Shown: in pieces, positions 9,799 to 18,869 of the stretch
How positions within the stretch are numbered: the first letter of the stretch is position 1
Layout: each line of letters opens with the position of its first letter
Assembly: GCF_004564135.1 (NCBI RefSeq)
Contig: NZ_CP038255.1
Span: forward strand, 1,396,501-1,460,500
DNA from: Terasakiella sp. SH-1
GTDB taxonomy: Bacteria > Pseudomonadota > Alphaproteobacteria > Rhodospirillales > Terasakiellaceae
Reading direction: 5' to 3'
Length of the DNA stretch: 64,000 nt
Made by a program: the position numbers and the translations under genes
Notes under the pieces: generated by a model
Database searches by the model: none
The model's input: the letters and a program-made list of their open reading frames with translations, nothing else
Told to the model about the DNA's origin: nothing

Positions 9799-10000
9799 AA
9801 CCTTCCCCAATAAAATCAAAGCCAGCATCTTCAATTGCCTCTTTGATGGCTGCAACGTCATCAAGGCCATTGATTGTTACTTTTTTGCTATCCAGCTCCA
9901 CATTGATTTCTGCGGAGTCTTTAACTGATTTAAGGGCATCTTTTACAGCTTGGGCGCAGTGACCACAGGTCATGCCATCGACGATATAGGTATTGGGCAT
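9797..10000 (-). CDS. copZ: Copper chaperone, heavy-metal-associated domain
   Basis: A 67-residue single HMA domain with the metal site M-T-C-G-H-C at residues 10-15, the right size for a cytoplasmic copper chaperone that hands Cu(I) to the CopA ATPase or to CueR. It starts 10 bases after the upstream deacetylase gene stop, with an AAGGAAAAG ribosome site, so it is the last gene of the copA-cueR-deacetylase-copZ operon. The protein is acidic, like other CopZ. Copper rather than another metal is inferred from the neighbours. Confidence 0.88.
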   Translation of the reverse strand: MPNTYIVDGMTCGHCAQAVKDALKSVKDSAEINVELDSKKVTINGLDDVAAIKEAIEDAGFDFIGEG

Positions 10001-10010
10001 TTGCTTTTCC

Positions 10011-11258
10011 TTAACTTAATCCTTGGTTTTTAAGAACGATTTGTGAAATGGGAACAAGGCTGAAACCCTTTGCTTCAGCAAGGGGAAGCCATTCTCTCAA
10101 GGCTTCAATGGTGCCATCGCGTGGATGACCGATGCCAACGGCAAAGCCTGTTTTCCGTGAGACTTTTTCTAATAAGTTTAATTGCTTGAGCACAGCAGAT
10201 TTTTCGTTCACGTTATCCAGAAACACATTACGCTCAGCAAAAGGAACGCCTTCTTGACTTGCCATCCGTGCACCAACCGATTTTGAATTGGTACGTGAAT
10301 CCAGAAACAGCATTTCTCTATTTCGAAGTTCAGCCATAAGGGCTTTCATGACAGTGCGGTTTGTTGTGGCCCGGCTACCCATATGGTTGTTGACACCAAC
10401 ATAGCCATCAAAGCGTTCCAGGTTCCAATGAATGCGATCCAGTAAATCTTCACGGGCCAATCGCCCATGCAGGTGGTTGGGGCCTGCATTGACGTTTTTA
10501 TTCAGTGGTTCCATGGGAAGGTGGAGTAATAATTCGTGACCACGACGACGGGCATAAGAAGTTTGACTGTGCAGGTTCTTTGAATATGGGATAAAGGCCA
10601 TGGTCATGGGACCTGGCAATTTGAGTGTTTGTTCCGTGCGCCGTTTATCCAAACCCAAGTCATCAATGACCACGGCAATCATGGGCTTGTTTTGTAGCGG
10701 GGCGACTTTCAGTGCATATTTCATCCAGCGAGGCTGTTCAGCCGTTCGCGAAGGTGCGGTTCTGGTTGCCTTTGGAATGACTTTTGGTGTGTAAATATCC
10801 TGAGGAAGCGCCTCTTCATAAAAGGCTGTGTTTTTGGGTGCTGTCGGTTTGGTGGAAAGATCGACATGGGCGACACGTGGGCTTGGGGCAGCTGTTGATG
10901 GTGCTGTTGAATATTGTGGCCCAAGGGTTACGGGCCTTTTCTTGGGCGTTAATTCAACAATGGTTGTGTCGATTTCAATTTCACTATCTGTCAGCATTAA
11001 GGGGGCATCGGGCATGCGGATCATGCCGATGGGCTGGGTGTGTTCCTTGTACCAGGCCAAGGCTTCCTGGTTGGCAGCTGGTGGCTTTTCTTTGGGAAGA
11101 AGTTTGTCTTTGTAATAAAATCCACCATAGGCCAAAGCGCCGACGATGAGTACCGTGCTCATCAGCGTATAGTTTAGGCCCTTTTTGCGGGACTTTGTCC
11201 TGCTTTTAGCGCTTTTCTTCTTTTTCCTGTTGTTGCGTTTCTTAGTCGGCGCAGCCAC
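10011..11258 (-). CDS. Divergent polysaccharide deacetylase (YibQ/DUF610 family)
   Basis: The 415-residue protein has a strongly basic N-terminus (about 5-30), one membrane segment (about 33-50), a Pro/Thr-rich linker, and a C-terminal divergent polysaccharide deacetylase domain (about 190-410). Family-like stretches include AVVIDDLG, LLHLPMEP, NNHMGSRAT and GFAVGIGHPR. The real substrate of this family is not settled; it is probably periplasmic. The GTG start at 11258 is chosen because AAGGAAG precedes it, and it overlaps the end of cueR by 17 bases; an upstream in-frame extension would sit entirely inside cueR. Its place inside a copper operon is odd; in other alphaproteobacteria this family lies near ctpA or rppH genes. 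Confidence 0.8.
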   Translation of the reverse strand: MAAPTKKRNNRKKKKSAKSRTKSRKKGLNYTLMSTVLIVGALAYGGFYYKDKLLPKEKPPAANQEALAWYKEHTQPIGMIRMPDAPLMLTDSEIEIDTTIVELTPKKRPVTLGPQYSTAPSTAAPSPRVAHVDLSTKPTAPKNTAFYEEALPQDIYTPKVIPKATRTAPSRTAEQPRWMKYALKVAPLQNKPMIAVVIDDLGLDKRRTEQTLKLPGPMTMAFIPYSKNLHSQTSYARRRGHELLLHLPMEPLNKNVNAGPNHLHGRLAREDLLDRIHWNLERFDGYVGVNNHMGSRATTNRTVMKALMAELRNREMLFLDSRTNSKSVGARMASQEGVPFAERNVFLDNVNEKSAVLKQLNLLEKVSRKTGFAVGIGHPRDGTIEALREWLPLAEAKGFSLVPISQIVLKNQGLS

Positions 11259-11652
11259 AGTTATCTTCCTTTGCAAAGCTGTTGAGGATTGGGCAATCCG
11301 GGCGATCGTCACCTTGGCAACAATCGACCAGATTTTTCAAGGTATGGCGAATACCTTCCAGTTCCTTGATACGGGCCTCGACTTCGTCGATATGGCGTTG
11401 GGCCAGTTCTCGTACATCACGTGATGCCCGGTTCTTATCTTTCCATAACGCCAAAAGGTTACCAACGTCTTTAAGAGGGAACCCCATTTTACGTGCACTT
11501 TGGATAAAACGCAAAATTTCAACATCTTGATCACTATAATCACGATAGCCATTTTCTGCGCGTGCAGGCTCTGGCATAAGATTGATACTCTCGTAATAGC
11601 GAATGGTTTTGGCTGTTACGCCTGTAAGTTTTGAAACCTTGCTGATGTTCAT
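11242..11652 (-). CDS. cueR: Cu(I)-responsive MerR-family regulator
   Basis: Copper-sensing activator of the copA operon. The 136-residue protein has the MerR winged helix first (KVSKLTGVTAKTIRYYE), a dimerisation helix, and the metal loop with Cys112 and Cys120 spaced exactly as in CueR (C-x7-C, CQGDDRPDC). A Cys-containing tail (NCGCAD) follows. The loop is short and there is no Ser77 or other feature pointing to Hg or Zn sensors, though selectivity is inference. Its ATG overlaps the copA stop codon (ATGA), so it is translated with copA. A matching operator lies upstream of copA. Confidence 0.9.
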   Translation of the reverse strand: MNISKVSKLTGVTAKTIRYYESINLMPEPARAENGYRDYSDQDVEILRFIQSARKMGFPLKDVGNLLALWKDKNRASRDVRELAQRHIDEVEARIKELEGIRHTLKNLVDCCQGDDRPDCPILNSFAKEDNCGCAD

Positions 11653-13763
11653 GGCTTCCACCGTTTTAATAATAAAGAATTCGTGACGACACTAACGCTG
11701 CTGAGTGCCATCGCAGCCCCTGCAATGACTGGATTGAGCAAGCCAAAAGCAGCAGCAGGTAAGGCGATGATGTTATAGATAAAGGCCCAGAACAGGTTTT
11801 GTTGGATCTTGCGATAAGTGGCCTTTGAAATATCAATGGCTTGGGGGACAAGCATGGGGTCAGCTCGCATTAGGGTGACGCCTGCGCTGTGGATGGCAAC
11901 ATCTGACCCTGTTGCCATGGCAAAGCTGACATCAGCGCAGGCCAGTGCCGGGGCATCATTGACGCCATCACCAACCATGGCAACCAGATTTCCATGTTTT
12001 TTGATCTCAATCACTTTGTTGGCTTTTTCGTTGGGAAGGACATTGGCAAAAACTGTTTCGATACCGATCTTTTTTGCCAGCCGTTCAGCGGTTTTTTGAT
12101 GGTCCCCGCTTAGCATGATTGACTTTATATTATTTTTTTTCAATAGGATAATTGAATCACTTGAAGTTTTTCTTAAAGTATCTTCAAGGGCAAAAATCGT
12201 TAGGATTTGCTGTTTGTTTTCCAGCCAGATAACGGTTTTACCTTGTTGTTCAAGCTGGTTGGCAGCTTGTTCAAAAGCGCCTAAGGGGTGGTTCATATGT
12301 TTCCGGTTGCCTAGGCGATATTCCATACCTTCGATTGTTCCCAAGATGCCCTGTCCGGCAATGGCTTTAAAATAGATGACTTCTTTGGGGGTATCGGTTG
12401 GGAAAGCTTTGGCAAGGGGGTGTTCGCTGCCCTGTTGCAGACTGGCGGCAATCTCGTAGTAATCGCGTCCGACTTGCTCGACAATCTGGGGGCGGCCTTC
12501 AGTAAGGGTGCCTGTCTTGTCGAAAATGATGGTTTGGACTTTATTGGCAATTTCCAGGGCCTGGGCATCTTTGATTAAAATGCCGTGTTTGGCCCCCACC
12601 CCGGTTCCGGCCATGATGGCAGTGGGGGTGGCAAGTCCTAAAGCGCAGGGGCATGCGATGACCAAAACGGTGACCGCATTGATGATGGCAAGCTCAACAG
12701 GTGCATCTGCAACCATCCAGCCAGTAAAGGTGATAAGGGAAACCAGGCAGACGATGGGGACAAAGATGGATGCGATTTTATCGGCCAGTTTTTGGACGGG
12801 AGCTTTGCTAGCTTGGGCACCTTGTATCATTTCGATGATTTTGGCGAGCATGGTTTCTTCGCCAATCTTGGTGGTTTTTACCAGCAAAAGGCCAGAGCCA
12901 TTGAGTGAGCCACCTGTGACAGGGCTGTCGATTGATTTTGCAACGGGCAGGCTTTCACCGGTCAGCATGGATTCATCAACTTCGCTTTCGCCATTAATGA
13001 TAATACCGTCAACAGGGATGTTTTCACCGGGTTTCACCACGATGGTGTCATTGAGCTGTACGTCGTTGAGGCTAACGCTAACATGCTTGCCATCGACCAG
13101 TTTGCGTGCTGTTTCTGGGCGCAGCTTTATAAGGGCGCGAATGGCTTGGGTGACACCGTGTTTGGCCCGGTTTTCCAGCCATTTTCCCAGTAGGACAAGG
13201 CTTGTGACTGCTGCGGCGGCTTCAAAGTAAAGTTCGGGCTGTTGTTCGGATGTGCCAAACAGAAGGTAAAGGCTGAGGCCAAAGGCAGCACTCGTGCCAA
13301 GACATACCAGTACATCCATGTTTCCACTCATGGCTCTGATCGCACCCATGGCAGAAGGCAAGAAACGGTAATAGGCAACGATTTGTACAGGCAGGGCGAG
13401 GAATAATTGGATGTAGCCATTTAAATGGAATTGTCCGCCAAAGGGCATGGCAAGCATCGGGGCAACCAAGGGAGCGGTAAGAAGAAGGCAGACTATAAGG
13501 GTGGAACGTTCAAATGTATTGCCTGTTTCTGCTTCTTTACCCTTTTGATCTGTTATGGGGTGGGCACCAAAGCCAGCTTTTTCAATTTTGGCAATGATGT
13601 CGCTTTGTTCGGCGTCGTTGTCATTTACTTGAACGGTTGCTTGTTCTGTAGCTAGGTTGACGCTGGCCTCTGAAACGCCGTCCATGCGGTTGAGGACTTT
13701 TTCAATCCGTGCAGAACAGGCTGCACAGCTCATGCCTGTGATTTGTAGTTTGTACGTCGTCAT
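11649..13763 (-). CDS. copA: Copper-exporting P1B-type ATPase
   Basis: Pumps Cu(I) out of the cytoplasm. The 704-residue protein has one N-terminal HMA domain (M-S-C-A-A-C with Cys13 and Cys16). Eight membrane helices include the CPC metal site (IACPCALG). The actuator motif TGES, the phosphorylation motif DKTGTLTEG and the hinge GDGVNDAPAL are intact. Only one HMA domain is present, against two in E. coli. It is the first gene of the operon and is preceded by a clear CueR-type promoter. Confidence 0.95.
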   Translation of the reverse strand: MTTYKLQITGMSCAACSARIEKVLNRMDGVSEASVNLATEQATVQVNDNDAEQSDIIAKIEKAGFGAHPITDQKGKEAETGNTFERSTLIVCLLLTAPLVAPMLAMPFGGQFHLNGYIQLFLALPVQIVAYYRFLPSAMGAIRAMSGNMDVLVCLGTSAAFGLSLYLLFGTSEQQPELYFEAAAAVTSLVLLGKWLENRAKHGVTQAIRALIKLRPETARKLVDGKHVSVSLNDVQLNDTIVVKPGENIPVDGIIINGESEVDESMLTGESLPVAKSIDSPVTGGSLNGSGLLLVKTTKIGEETMLAKIIEMIQGAQASKAPVQKLADKIASIFVPIVCLVSLITFTGWMVADAPVELAIINAVTVLVIACPCALGLATPTAIMAGTGVGAKHGILIKDAQALEIANKVQTIIFDKTGTLTEGRPQIVEQVGRDYYEIAASLQQGSEHPLAKAFPTDTPKEVIYFKAIAGQGILGTIEGMEYRLGNRKHMNHPLGAFEQAANQLEQQGKTVIWLENKQQILTIFALEDTLRKTSSDSIILLKKNNIKSIMLSGDHQKTAERLAKKIGIETVFANVLPNEKANKVIEIKKHGNLVAMVGDGVNDAPALACADVSFAMATGSDVAIHSAGVTLMRADPMLVPQAIDISKATYRKIQQNLFWAFIYNIIALPAAAFGLLNPVIAGAAMALSSVSVVTNSLLLKRWKP

Positions 13764-13792
13764 GGGTTTAACCTTCTATCTTACTGTAATGT

Positions 13793-13823
13793 TATATGGG
13801 GTTTCCAGTAAGGGCAAGGTCAA
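13793..13823 (-). promoter_or_regulatory. CueR-type copA promoter/operator
   Basis: On the minus strand TTGACC (13818-13823) and CATATA (13793-13798) are separated by 19 bases, the long spacer typical of MerR-family promoters. The spacer carries CTTGCCCTTACTGGAAAC, nearly the E. coli copA operator (CCTTCCCCTTGCTGGAAGG). It lies about 30 bases upstream of copA. Confidence 0.8.
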
Positions 13824-13847
13824 GTGTAAAAATTGCAGCTTGACCTT
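13816..13847. repeat. 9-base inverted repeat in the copA/trpG gap
   Basis: AAGGTCAAG (13816-13824) and CTTGACCTT (13839-13847) are perfect inverted copies 14 bases apart. The left arm contains the -35 of the copA promoter; the right arm presents the same -35 sequence facing trpG. Confidence 0.75.
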
Positions 13848-13898
13848 AGGGTAACGAGCTTGCATTCTCTCGTTTCTGGGCGATTTTGAGTCGCCTTT

Positions 13899-13925
13899 TA
13901 TAATTAAATAATCACTTTCAAAGTG
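13899..13925 (+). promoter_or_regulatory. Possible trpG promoter elements
   Basis: A perfect TATAAT (13899-13904) lies 38 bases before the trpG ATG, and CACTTT-C-AAAGTG (13913-13925) is an adjacent inverted repeat that could be an operator. No convincing -35 element was found at the right distance. No leader peptide or attenuator was seen. Confidence 0.35.
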
Positions 13926-13942
13926 TGAAGTAAGTTATTGAA

Positions 13943-14521
13943 ATGTTTTTGTTAATTGATAATTATGACAGCTTTACATACAACCTTGTTCACTATTTTG
14001 GTGAATTGGGGGCTGATATTGAGGTTCGTCGTAACGATGTGTTAACGGCTGATGAAGCCATGGAAATGGCACCGCAGGGAATTATTTTATCCCCCGGCCC
14101 ATGTGACCCTGATCAGGCTGGAATTTGTCTGGAGCTGATTGAAAAGGCAGCGGGCAAGCTGCCGATCTTTGGTGTGTGTTTGGGGCATCAGTCCATCGGT
14201 CAGGCTTTTGGGGGGCAGATTGTACGCGCCCCACAACCGATGCATGGCAAGATCAGCCCGATCACCCATACCAATCAAGGTGTGTTTGCTGATATCCCCT
14301 CCCCGCTGGAGGTAACGCGGTATCACTCTTTGACGATTGATCCGGCGTCCTTGCCCGATTGTCTAGAAGTGACTTCTCAGACAGAAGATGGGGTGATTAT
14401 GGGGGTGCAGCATAAAGAATTCCCAATTCACGGGGTGCAGTTCCATCCGGAAAGTATTGCTTCCGAACATGGGCATCAGCTTTTGAAAAATTTCCTTACA
14501 CTTGCTAAACAACAGGGATAA
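13943..14521 (+). CDS. trpG: Anthranilate synthase component II (glutamine amidotransferase)
   Basis: Supplies ammonia from glutamine to TrpE (and possibly to aminodeoxychorismate synthase). The 192-residue protein opens [15 protein letters not shown] and has LSPGPCDP, the nucleophile Cys79 in FGVCLGHQ, and His168/Glu170 in FHPES. The catalytic triad is complete. It begins the trpG-trpD-trpC-moaC-moeA operon, with trpD starting 4 bases after its stop. Confidence 0.95.
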   Translation: MFLLIDNYDSFTYNLVHYFGELGADIEVRRNDVLTADEAMEMAPQGIILSPGPCDPDQAGICLELIEKAAGKLPIFGVCLGHQSIGQAFGGQIVRAPQPMHGKISPITHTNQGVFADIPSPLEVTRYHSLTIDPASLPDCLEVTSQTEDGVIMGVQHKEFPIHGVQFHPESIASEHGHQLLKNFLTLAKQQG

Positions 14522-14525
14522 GCCA

Positions 14526-15545
14526 ATGAGCGACGCAATGAAACCCACAATCGCCAAAGTGGCCGATGGTCAAAGCTTAAGTCAGGAAGAAGCAAAAGCG
14601 GCCTTTGACCTTATCATGACGGGCGAAGCCACACAGGCCCAAATCGGGGCGTTTTTGATGGCTTTGCGTGTGCGTGGGGAAACGGTCGAAGAAATTACCG
14701 CTGCGGCCACCACTATGCGCGAACAGATGAATAAGGTTTCGGCCCCTGCTGATGCGATTGATATTGTCGGCACGGGTGGAGATGCCAAGGGGAGCTTGAA
14801 TATTTCTACCGCAACAGCCCTTGTGGTCGCTGGTTGTGGTATTCCGGTGGCAAAGCATGGCAATAAGGCGCTGTCATCAAAATCCGGTGCGGCAGATGTG
14901 TTGTCTTGTTTAGGGGTGAATATGCAAGCCGGTATTCCGACAGTGGAAACGGCAATTGCAGAGGCCGGGATCGGTTTTATGATGGCGCCGTTGTATCATT
15001 CCGCCATGCGTTTTGTTGGTGGCCCGCGTGTGGAGATGGGCACACGTACTGTTTTTAACCTGTTGGGACCAATTTCAAACCCGGCTGGTGTGAAGCGCCA
15101 AATGACGGGTGTCTTTGCCAAACAATGGGTACGCCCGCTGGCCGAAGTGCTGGGTCGTTTGGGAAGTGAAAAGGTTTGGGTTGTTCATGGTTCTGATGGG
15201 ATGGATGAACTGACAACAACAGGTCCGTCTTATGTGGCGGAATATGCCAATGGTGCTGTGCGTGAATTTGAAATTGATCCGCAAGACCTCGGTCTACCTC
15301 TAGCCCAGGAAGAGGACTTAAAAGGCGGCGATGGTGATTATAACGCAGCGGCCATTCATCGCTTGCTTGATGGGGAAGCCGGGGCTTATCGCGATGTGGT
15401 TTTGCTTAATGCAGCTGCTTCTTTGATGGTGGCAGATAAGGTTTCTGATATGAAGGCTGGGATGGACATGGCGGCCCAGTCCATTGATAGCGGCAAGGCC
15501 AAAGAGGTTCTCGCCAAGCTGGTTGAGATTACGAATAAGGGATAA
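14526..15545 (+). CDS. trpD: Anthranilate phosphoribosyltransferase
   Basis: Transfers phosphoribose from PRPP to anthranilate, the second step of tryptophan synthesis. The 339-residue protein carries the PRPP-binding glycine loop [56 protein letters not shown] and the late [11 protein letters not shown]. The ATG at 14526 with AGGGATAAG upstream fits the family start; an earlier in-frame codon would overlap trpG. Confidence 0.96.
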   Translation: MSDAMKPTIAKVADGQSLSQEEAKAAFDLIMTGEATQAQIGAFLMALRVRGETVEEITAAATTMREQMNKVSAPADAIDIVGTGGDAKGSLNISTATALVVAGCGIPVAKHGNKALSSKSGAADVLSCLGVNMQAGIPTVETAIAEAGIGFMMAPLYHSAMRFVGGPRVEMGTRTVFNLLGPISNPAGVKRQMTGVFAKQWVRPLAEVLGRLGSEKVWVVHGSDGMDELTTTGPSYVAEYANGAVREFEIDPQDLGLPLAQEEDLKGGDGDYNAAAIHRLLDGEAGAYRDVVLLNAAASLMVADKVSDMKAGMDMAAQSIDSGKAKEVLAKLVEITNKG

Positions 15546-15550
15546 GGCGT

Positions 15551-16342
15551 GTGAGTGATATTCTTGCTAAAATTTGTGACGACAAGCGTGAGCATGTTGC
15601 CGATTGTAAAAAACGTCAGGACATCAGCTTGTTAGAGGTTGCTGCCAAAGAGGCTTCTGCCCCGCGTGGGTTTATTGCAGCATTGAAGTCCCGTGTACGG
15701 GCAAAGCAATATGGTTTGATTGCCGAAATTAAAAAGGCATCACCTTCCAAAGGCTTGATCCGGCCGGATTTTGACCCCGTCAGTATCGCCAAAGCTTATG
15801 AGGCTGGTGGGGCAGCTTGTATGTCTGTGCTGACCGATGTGCCTTATTTCCAAGGCGCTGATGAATATCTGGTTGTCGCACGTCAAGCCGTAAACTTACC
15901 TGTATTGCGCAAAGATTTCATGGTGGACCCTTATCAGGTGGTCGAAGCCCGTGCCTTGGGGGCGGATTGTATCCTGATTATTATGGCAGCTCTTGATGAT
16001 ACGCTGGCTGCTGAATTGGAAGCCGCTGCCCTTTCTTATGGTATGGATTGTTTGATTGAGGTCCATGATGAAGAAGAGATGGAGCGTGCGCTTAAGCTGA
16101 AATCCCAGCTTATCGGGGTGAATAACCGTAACCTGAAAACCATGGAAATCAGTCTGACAACGACGGAACGTTTGTCCACAATGGTGCCTGATGATCGTCT
16201 CTTGGTATGCGAAAGTGGAATATTCACGCCGGAAGATTTGGCTAGAATGTCAAAAGTCAATGCCAACTGTTTTTTGGTTGGTGAATCATTGATGCGCCAA
16301 GATAATGTGGAAGAGGCAACCAAAGCCCTCTTAACCAAATAA
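15551..16342 (+). CDS. trpC: Indole-3-glycerol-phosphate synthase
   Basis: Closes the indole ring of the tryptophan precursor. The 263-residue TIM barrel has the catalytic Lys in [44 protein letters not shown] and CESGI. It starts with GTG five bases after the trpD stop. No TrpF domain is fused; trpF, trpB and trpA are not in this window. Confidence 0.96.
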   Translation: MSDILAKICDDKREHVADCKKRQDISLLEVAAKEASAPRGFIAALKSRVRAKQYGLIAEIKKASPSKGLIRPDFDPVSIAKAYEAGGAACMSVLTDVPYFQGADEYLVVARQAVNLPVLRKDFMVDPYQVVEARALGADCILIIMAALDDTLAAELEAAALSYGMDCLIEVHDEEEMERALKLKSQLIGVNNRNLKTMEISLTTTERLSTMVPDDRLLVCESGIFTPEDLARMSKVNANCFLVGESLMRQDNVEEATKALLTK

Positions 16343-16356
16343 GGAAGTGAGGACCC

Positions 16357-16836
16357 ATGGGGGAGAATTTCACCCATATTGATCAAGACGGTAATGCCGT
16401 AATGGTCGATGTATCTGAAAAAGATATTACGGAACGTGTGGCAACGGCAAAAGGCAGTGTCATTATGCTGCCTGAAACGCTTGCAAAGATCATGGACGGA
16501 ACCATGAAGAAAGGTGATGTGCTTTCTGTGGCCCAGCTTGCCGGGATCATGGGGGCGAAAAAGACCCCGGACCTTATTCCCCTTTGTCATCCGCTGGCAC
16601 TAACCTCTGTAAAAGTTGAACTCACCTGTGATCCTGAGCGCAATGCAGTGGATGTGGAAGGGACGTGTAAGCTTAAGGGTCGAACCGGGGTCGAAATGGA
16701 AGCGCTTTCTGCCGTCTCCATCGCGTGCTTGACGGTTTACGATATGTGTAAGGCCATTGATAAAGGCATGACGATTACAGATGTGCGTCTGACCTATAAG
16801 GATGGTGGCAAATCAGGAAAGTTTGAAGCCTCATGA
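16357..16836 (+). CDS. moaC: Cyclic pyranopterin monophosphate synthase
   Basis: Second step of molybdenum cofactor synthesis, forming cyclic pyranopterin monophosphate. The 159-residue protein has the typical [18 protein letters not shown] start, [31 protein letters not shown], and the C-terminal lysine-containing [26 protein letters not shown] precedes the ATG. It overlaps moeA by 4 bases, linking two steps of the same cofactor pathway behind the trp genes. Confidence 0.96.
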   Translation: MGENFTHIDQDGNAVMVDVSEKDITERVATAKGSVIMLPETLAKIMDGTMKKGDVLSVAQLAGIMGAKKTPDLIPLCHPLALTSVKVELTCDPERNAVDVEGTCKLKGRTGVEMEALSAVSIACLTVYDMCKAIDKGMTITDVRLTYKDGGKSGKFEAS

Positions 16837-18053
16837 GTTTATTGCCTTTAGAAGATGCACTGGCAAAGGTTGATGGTGGGATTGCCCCCCTGCCCGCTGA
16901 ACAAATTTCTGTGGCCGAAGCGGTGGGGCGTGTGTTGGCTGAAGATGTCGCAGCACGTTTAACCCAACCCCCTTCTGCTGTATCGTCTATGGATGGCTAT
17001 GCGGTTTGTTCTTCTGATCTGCAAACGCAGCCCCGGACATTAACGCGTGTGGGGGAATCCCAAGCTGGTGGTCCATTTGAAGGAACCTTGCAATCAGGTC
17101 AGTGTGTGCGGATCTTTACCGGTGCGCCTTTGCCTGCGGGTGCTGATGCTGTGATCATGCAGGAAGATACGGACGTTGATGGCGATCAGGTCACTTTTAA
17201 GGAAGTAGCCTTTGACGGCAAGTTTGTGCGTCGTGCCGGGCTGGATTTTTCTAAAGGTGATGTTCTCGTTAAGGCCGGTCAGTTGTTAACGGCGCGTGAT
17301 ATTGGCTTGCTGTGCGCGATGAATGTGCCATGGGTGAAGGTCTATCGCAAACCACGTGTTGCTATTTTGGCAACAGGTGACGAGTTGGTTATGCCGGGCG
17401 AAGCGGTGCGTGAAAGCCAGATCATTAGCTCAAACTCTTTGATGGTTGCTGCGATGGTAACAGCCATGGGCGGTGTGCCGATCAATCTTGGTATTGCCGG
17501 GGATACAGAAGAATCCTTGCGAGCAACGCTGGCTGGGCTGAATGGTGCTGACATTTTGATTACATCCGGTGGGGTGTCTGTCGGTGAATATGATTTGGTG
17601 CGCAATGTGCTGGGCGAAGAGGGACTGGATATTGATTTTTGGCGTATTGCGATCAAGCCGGGCAAGCCTTTCATGTTTGGTAAAATCGGTGAGATACCAG
17701 CTATGGGATTGCCGGGGAACCCGGTTTCAGCCTATGTGACAGCTTTTATTTTCCTGCGTGCAGCTTTGAAAAAGATGCAAGGATTGCCCTTTGAACAGGA
17801 TAAGCCGATGAAGGCTCTGCTTGGTGCAGGTGTTCCGGTCAATGGCATTCGTCAGGAATATATGCGCGCCGTTTTCTCCCATGATGACCAAGGGCGTCTT
17901 GTCGCCACACCCTATGACAAGCAGGATAGTTCCATGCTGGGGAATTTGGCCCATTGTGAAGGCTTTATTATTCGCCCAGTCAATGGGGAGGCACTTCAAG
18001 CCGGAAGCGAAACGGACGTTATTTACGTGAATGATAGCCTGTTATCTGTTTAA
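16833..18053 (+). CDS. moeA: Molybdopterin molybdenumtransferase
   Basis: Inserts molybdate into adenylated molybdopterin. The 406-residue protein has [17 protein letters not shown], the MoaB/Mog-like domain with TGDELV and [11 protein letters not shown], and [10 protein letters not shown]. Domain IV completes it. The start codon overlaps the moaC stop (ATGA). Last gene of the trpGDC-moaC-moeA run, ending 84 bases before lexA. Confidence 0.95.
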   Translation: MSLLPLEDALAKVDGGIAPLPAEQISVAEAVGRVLAEDVAARLTQPPSAVSSMDGYAVCSSDLQTQPRTLTRVGESQAGGPFEGTLQSGQCVRIFTGAPLPAGADAVIMQEDTDVDGDQVTFKEVAFDGKFVRRAGLDFSKGDVLVKAGQLLTARDIGLLCAMNVPWVKVYRKPRVAILATGDELVMPGEAVRESQIISSNSLMVAAMVTAMGGVPINLGIAGDTEESLRATLAGLNGADILITSGGVSVGEYDLVRNVLGEEGLDIDFWRIAIKPGKPFMFGKIGEIPAMGLPGNPVSAYVTAFIFLRAALKKMQGLPFEQDKPMKALLGAGVPVNGIRQEYMRAVFSHDDQGRLVATPYDKQDSSMLGNLAHCEGFIIRPVNGEALQAGSETDVIYVNDSLLSV

Positions 18054-18062
18054 GTTTTGTTC

Positions 18063-18091
18063 TTGACCTGCTTGAGGAACTAAAGTAGAAC
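18063..18091 (+). promoter_or_regulatory. lexA promoter with LexA box
   Basis: TTGACC (18063-18068), 17 bases and TAGAAC (18086-18091) form a promoter. GAAC-N7-GAAC at 18077-18091 is the reverse complement of GTTC-N7-GTTC, the alphaproteobacterial LexA box, and covers the -10 element. This indicates autorepression of lexA. Confidence 0.85.
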
Positions 18092-18137
18092 ATAATGAGT
18101 GTTTTACTTTTGTTCCTTTTTTCTTGGGGGTGGCGCG

Positions 18138-18854
18138 ATGCTGACGAAAAAACAATATGACTTGTTGCTGTTTTTGGAAAAGCGCCTGAAAGAAACCGGT
18201 GTATCCCCCTCTTATGACGAAATGAAAGAAGCGCTGGAACTTAAATCAAAGTCAGGTATTCATCGTTTAATTACGGGGCTGGAAGAACGTGGCTTTATTC
18301 GCCGTCTGCCCCATCGTGCCCGTGCGGTAGAAGTTTTGCGTGTGCCGGAAAATAAAGACCAGCTCGATGCGCCACTGGTGTCCGATAGCCATAAGATTGC
18401 AGACCTTGATGATGCCCGTAATCAAGTGGGAAGTATGGGGAATAATACCGACGTTCTTCCCGACTCAGAAGCTGTGGAACTACCAATGGTTGGCAAAATT
18501 GCAGCTGGGACACCTATTGAAGCCTTGCAGGATAATTCCAATCATGTAGACGTACCAGCCAGCCTGTTAGGGCTTGGGAGCCATTATGCGCTGGAAGTGG
18601 AAGGGGATTCTATGATTGAGGCCGGTATTAATAATGGTGATACCGTTATTATTCAAAAATGTAATACTGCGGCAAATGGTGAAATTGTTGTGGCCTTGGT
18701 GGATCAGGAAGAAGCAACCTTAAAGACCTTGCGCCGCAAAGGCGGTAATGTTGAATTAGAACCAGCTAATGTGGCTTATGAAACGCGTGTCCTCTCGCCT
18801 GAGCGTGTGAAGGTGCAAGGGCGCTTGGTCGGTTTGATCCGGAAATATCACTGA
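18138..18854 (+). CDS. lexA: SOS repressor LexA
   Basis: Represses DNA-damage genes and cleaves itself when activated by RecA. The 238-residue protein has an N-terminal winged helix ([17 protein letters not shown] to [12 protein letters not shown]), a linker longer than in E. coli, the cleavage site Ala123-Gly124 in IAAGTP, and the Ser158/Lys196 dyad (GDSMI and ATLKTL). The ATG at 18138 matches the family start; a longer frame into the promoter region is not credible. An autoregulatory LexA box lies just upstream. Confidence 0.96.
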   Translation: MLTKKQYDLLLFLEKRLKETGVSPSYDEMKEALELKSKSGIHRLITGLEERGFIRRLPHRARAVEVLRVPENKDQLDAPLVSDSHKIADLDDARNQVGSMGNNTDVLPDSEAVELPMVGKIAAGTPIEALQDNSNHVDVPASLLGLGSHYALEVEGDSMIEAGINNGDTVIIQKCNTAANGEIVVALVDQEEATLKTLRRKGGNVELEPANVAYETRVLSPERVKVQGRLVGLIRKYH

Positions 18855-18869
18855 CGCAAAAATGGTGTG

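Noticed and set aside
12508-13230. 240-residue frame antisense to copA
   Set aside because: Low-complexity Ser/Met/Thr-rich shadow of a verified P-type ATPase.
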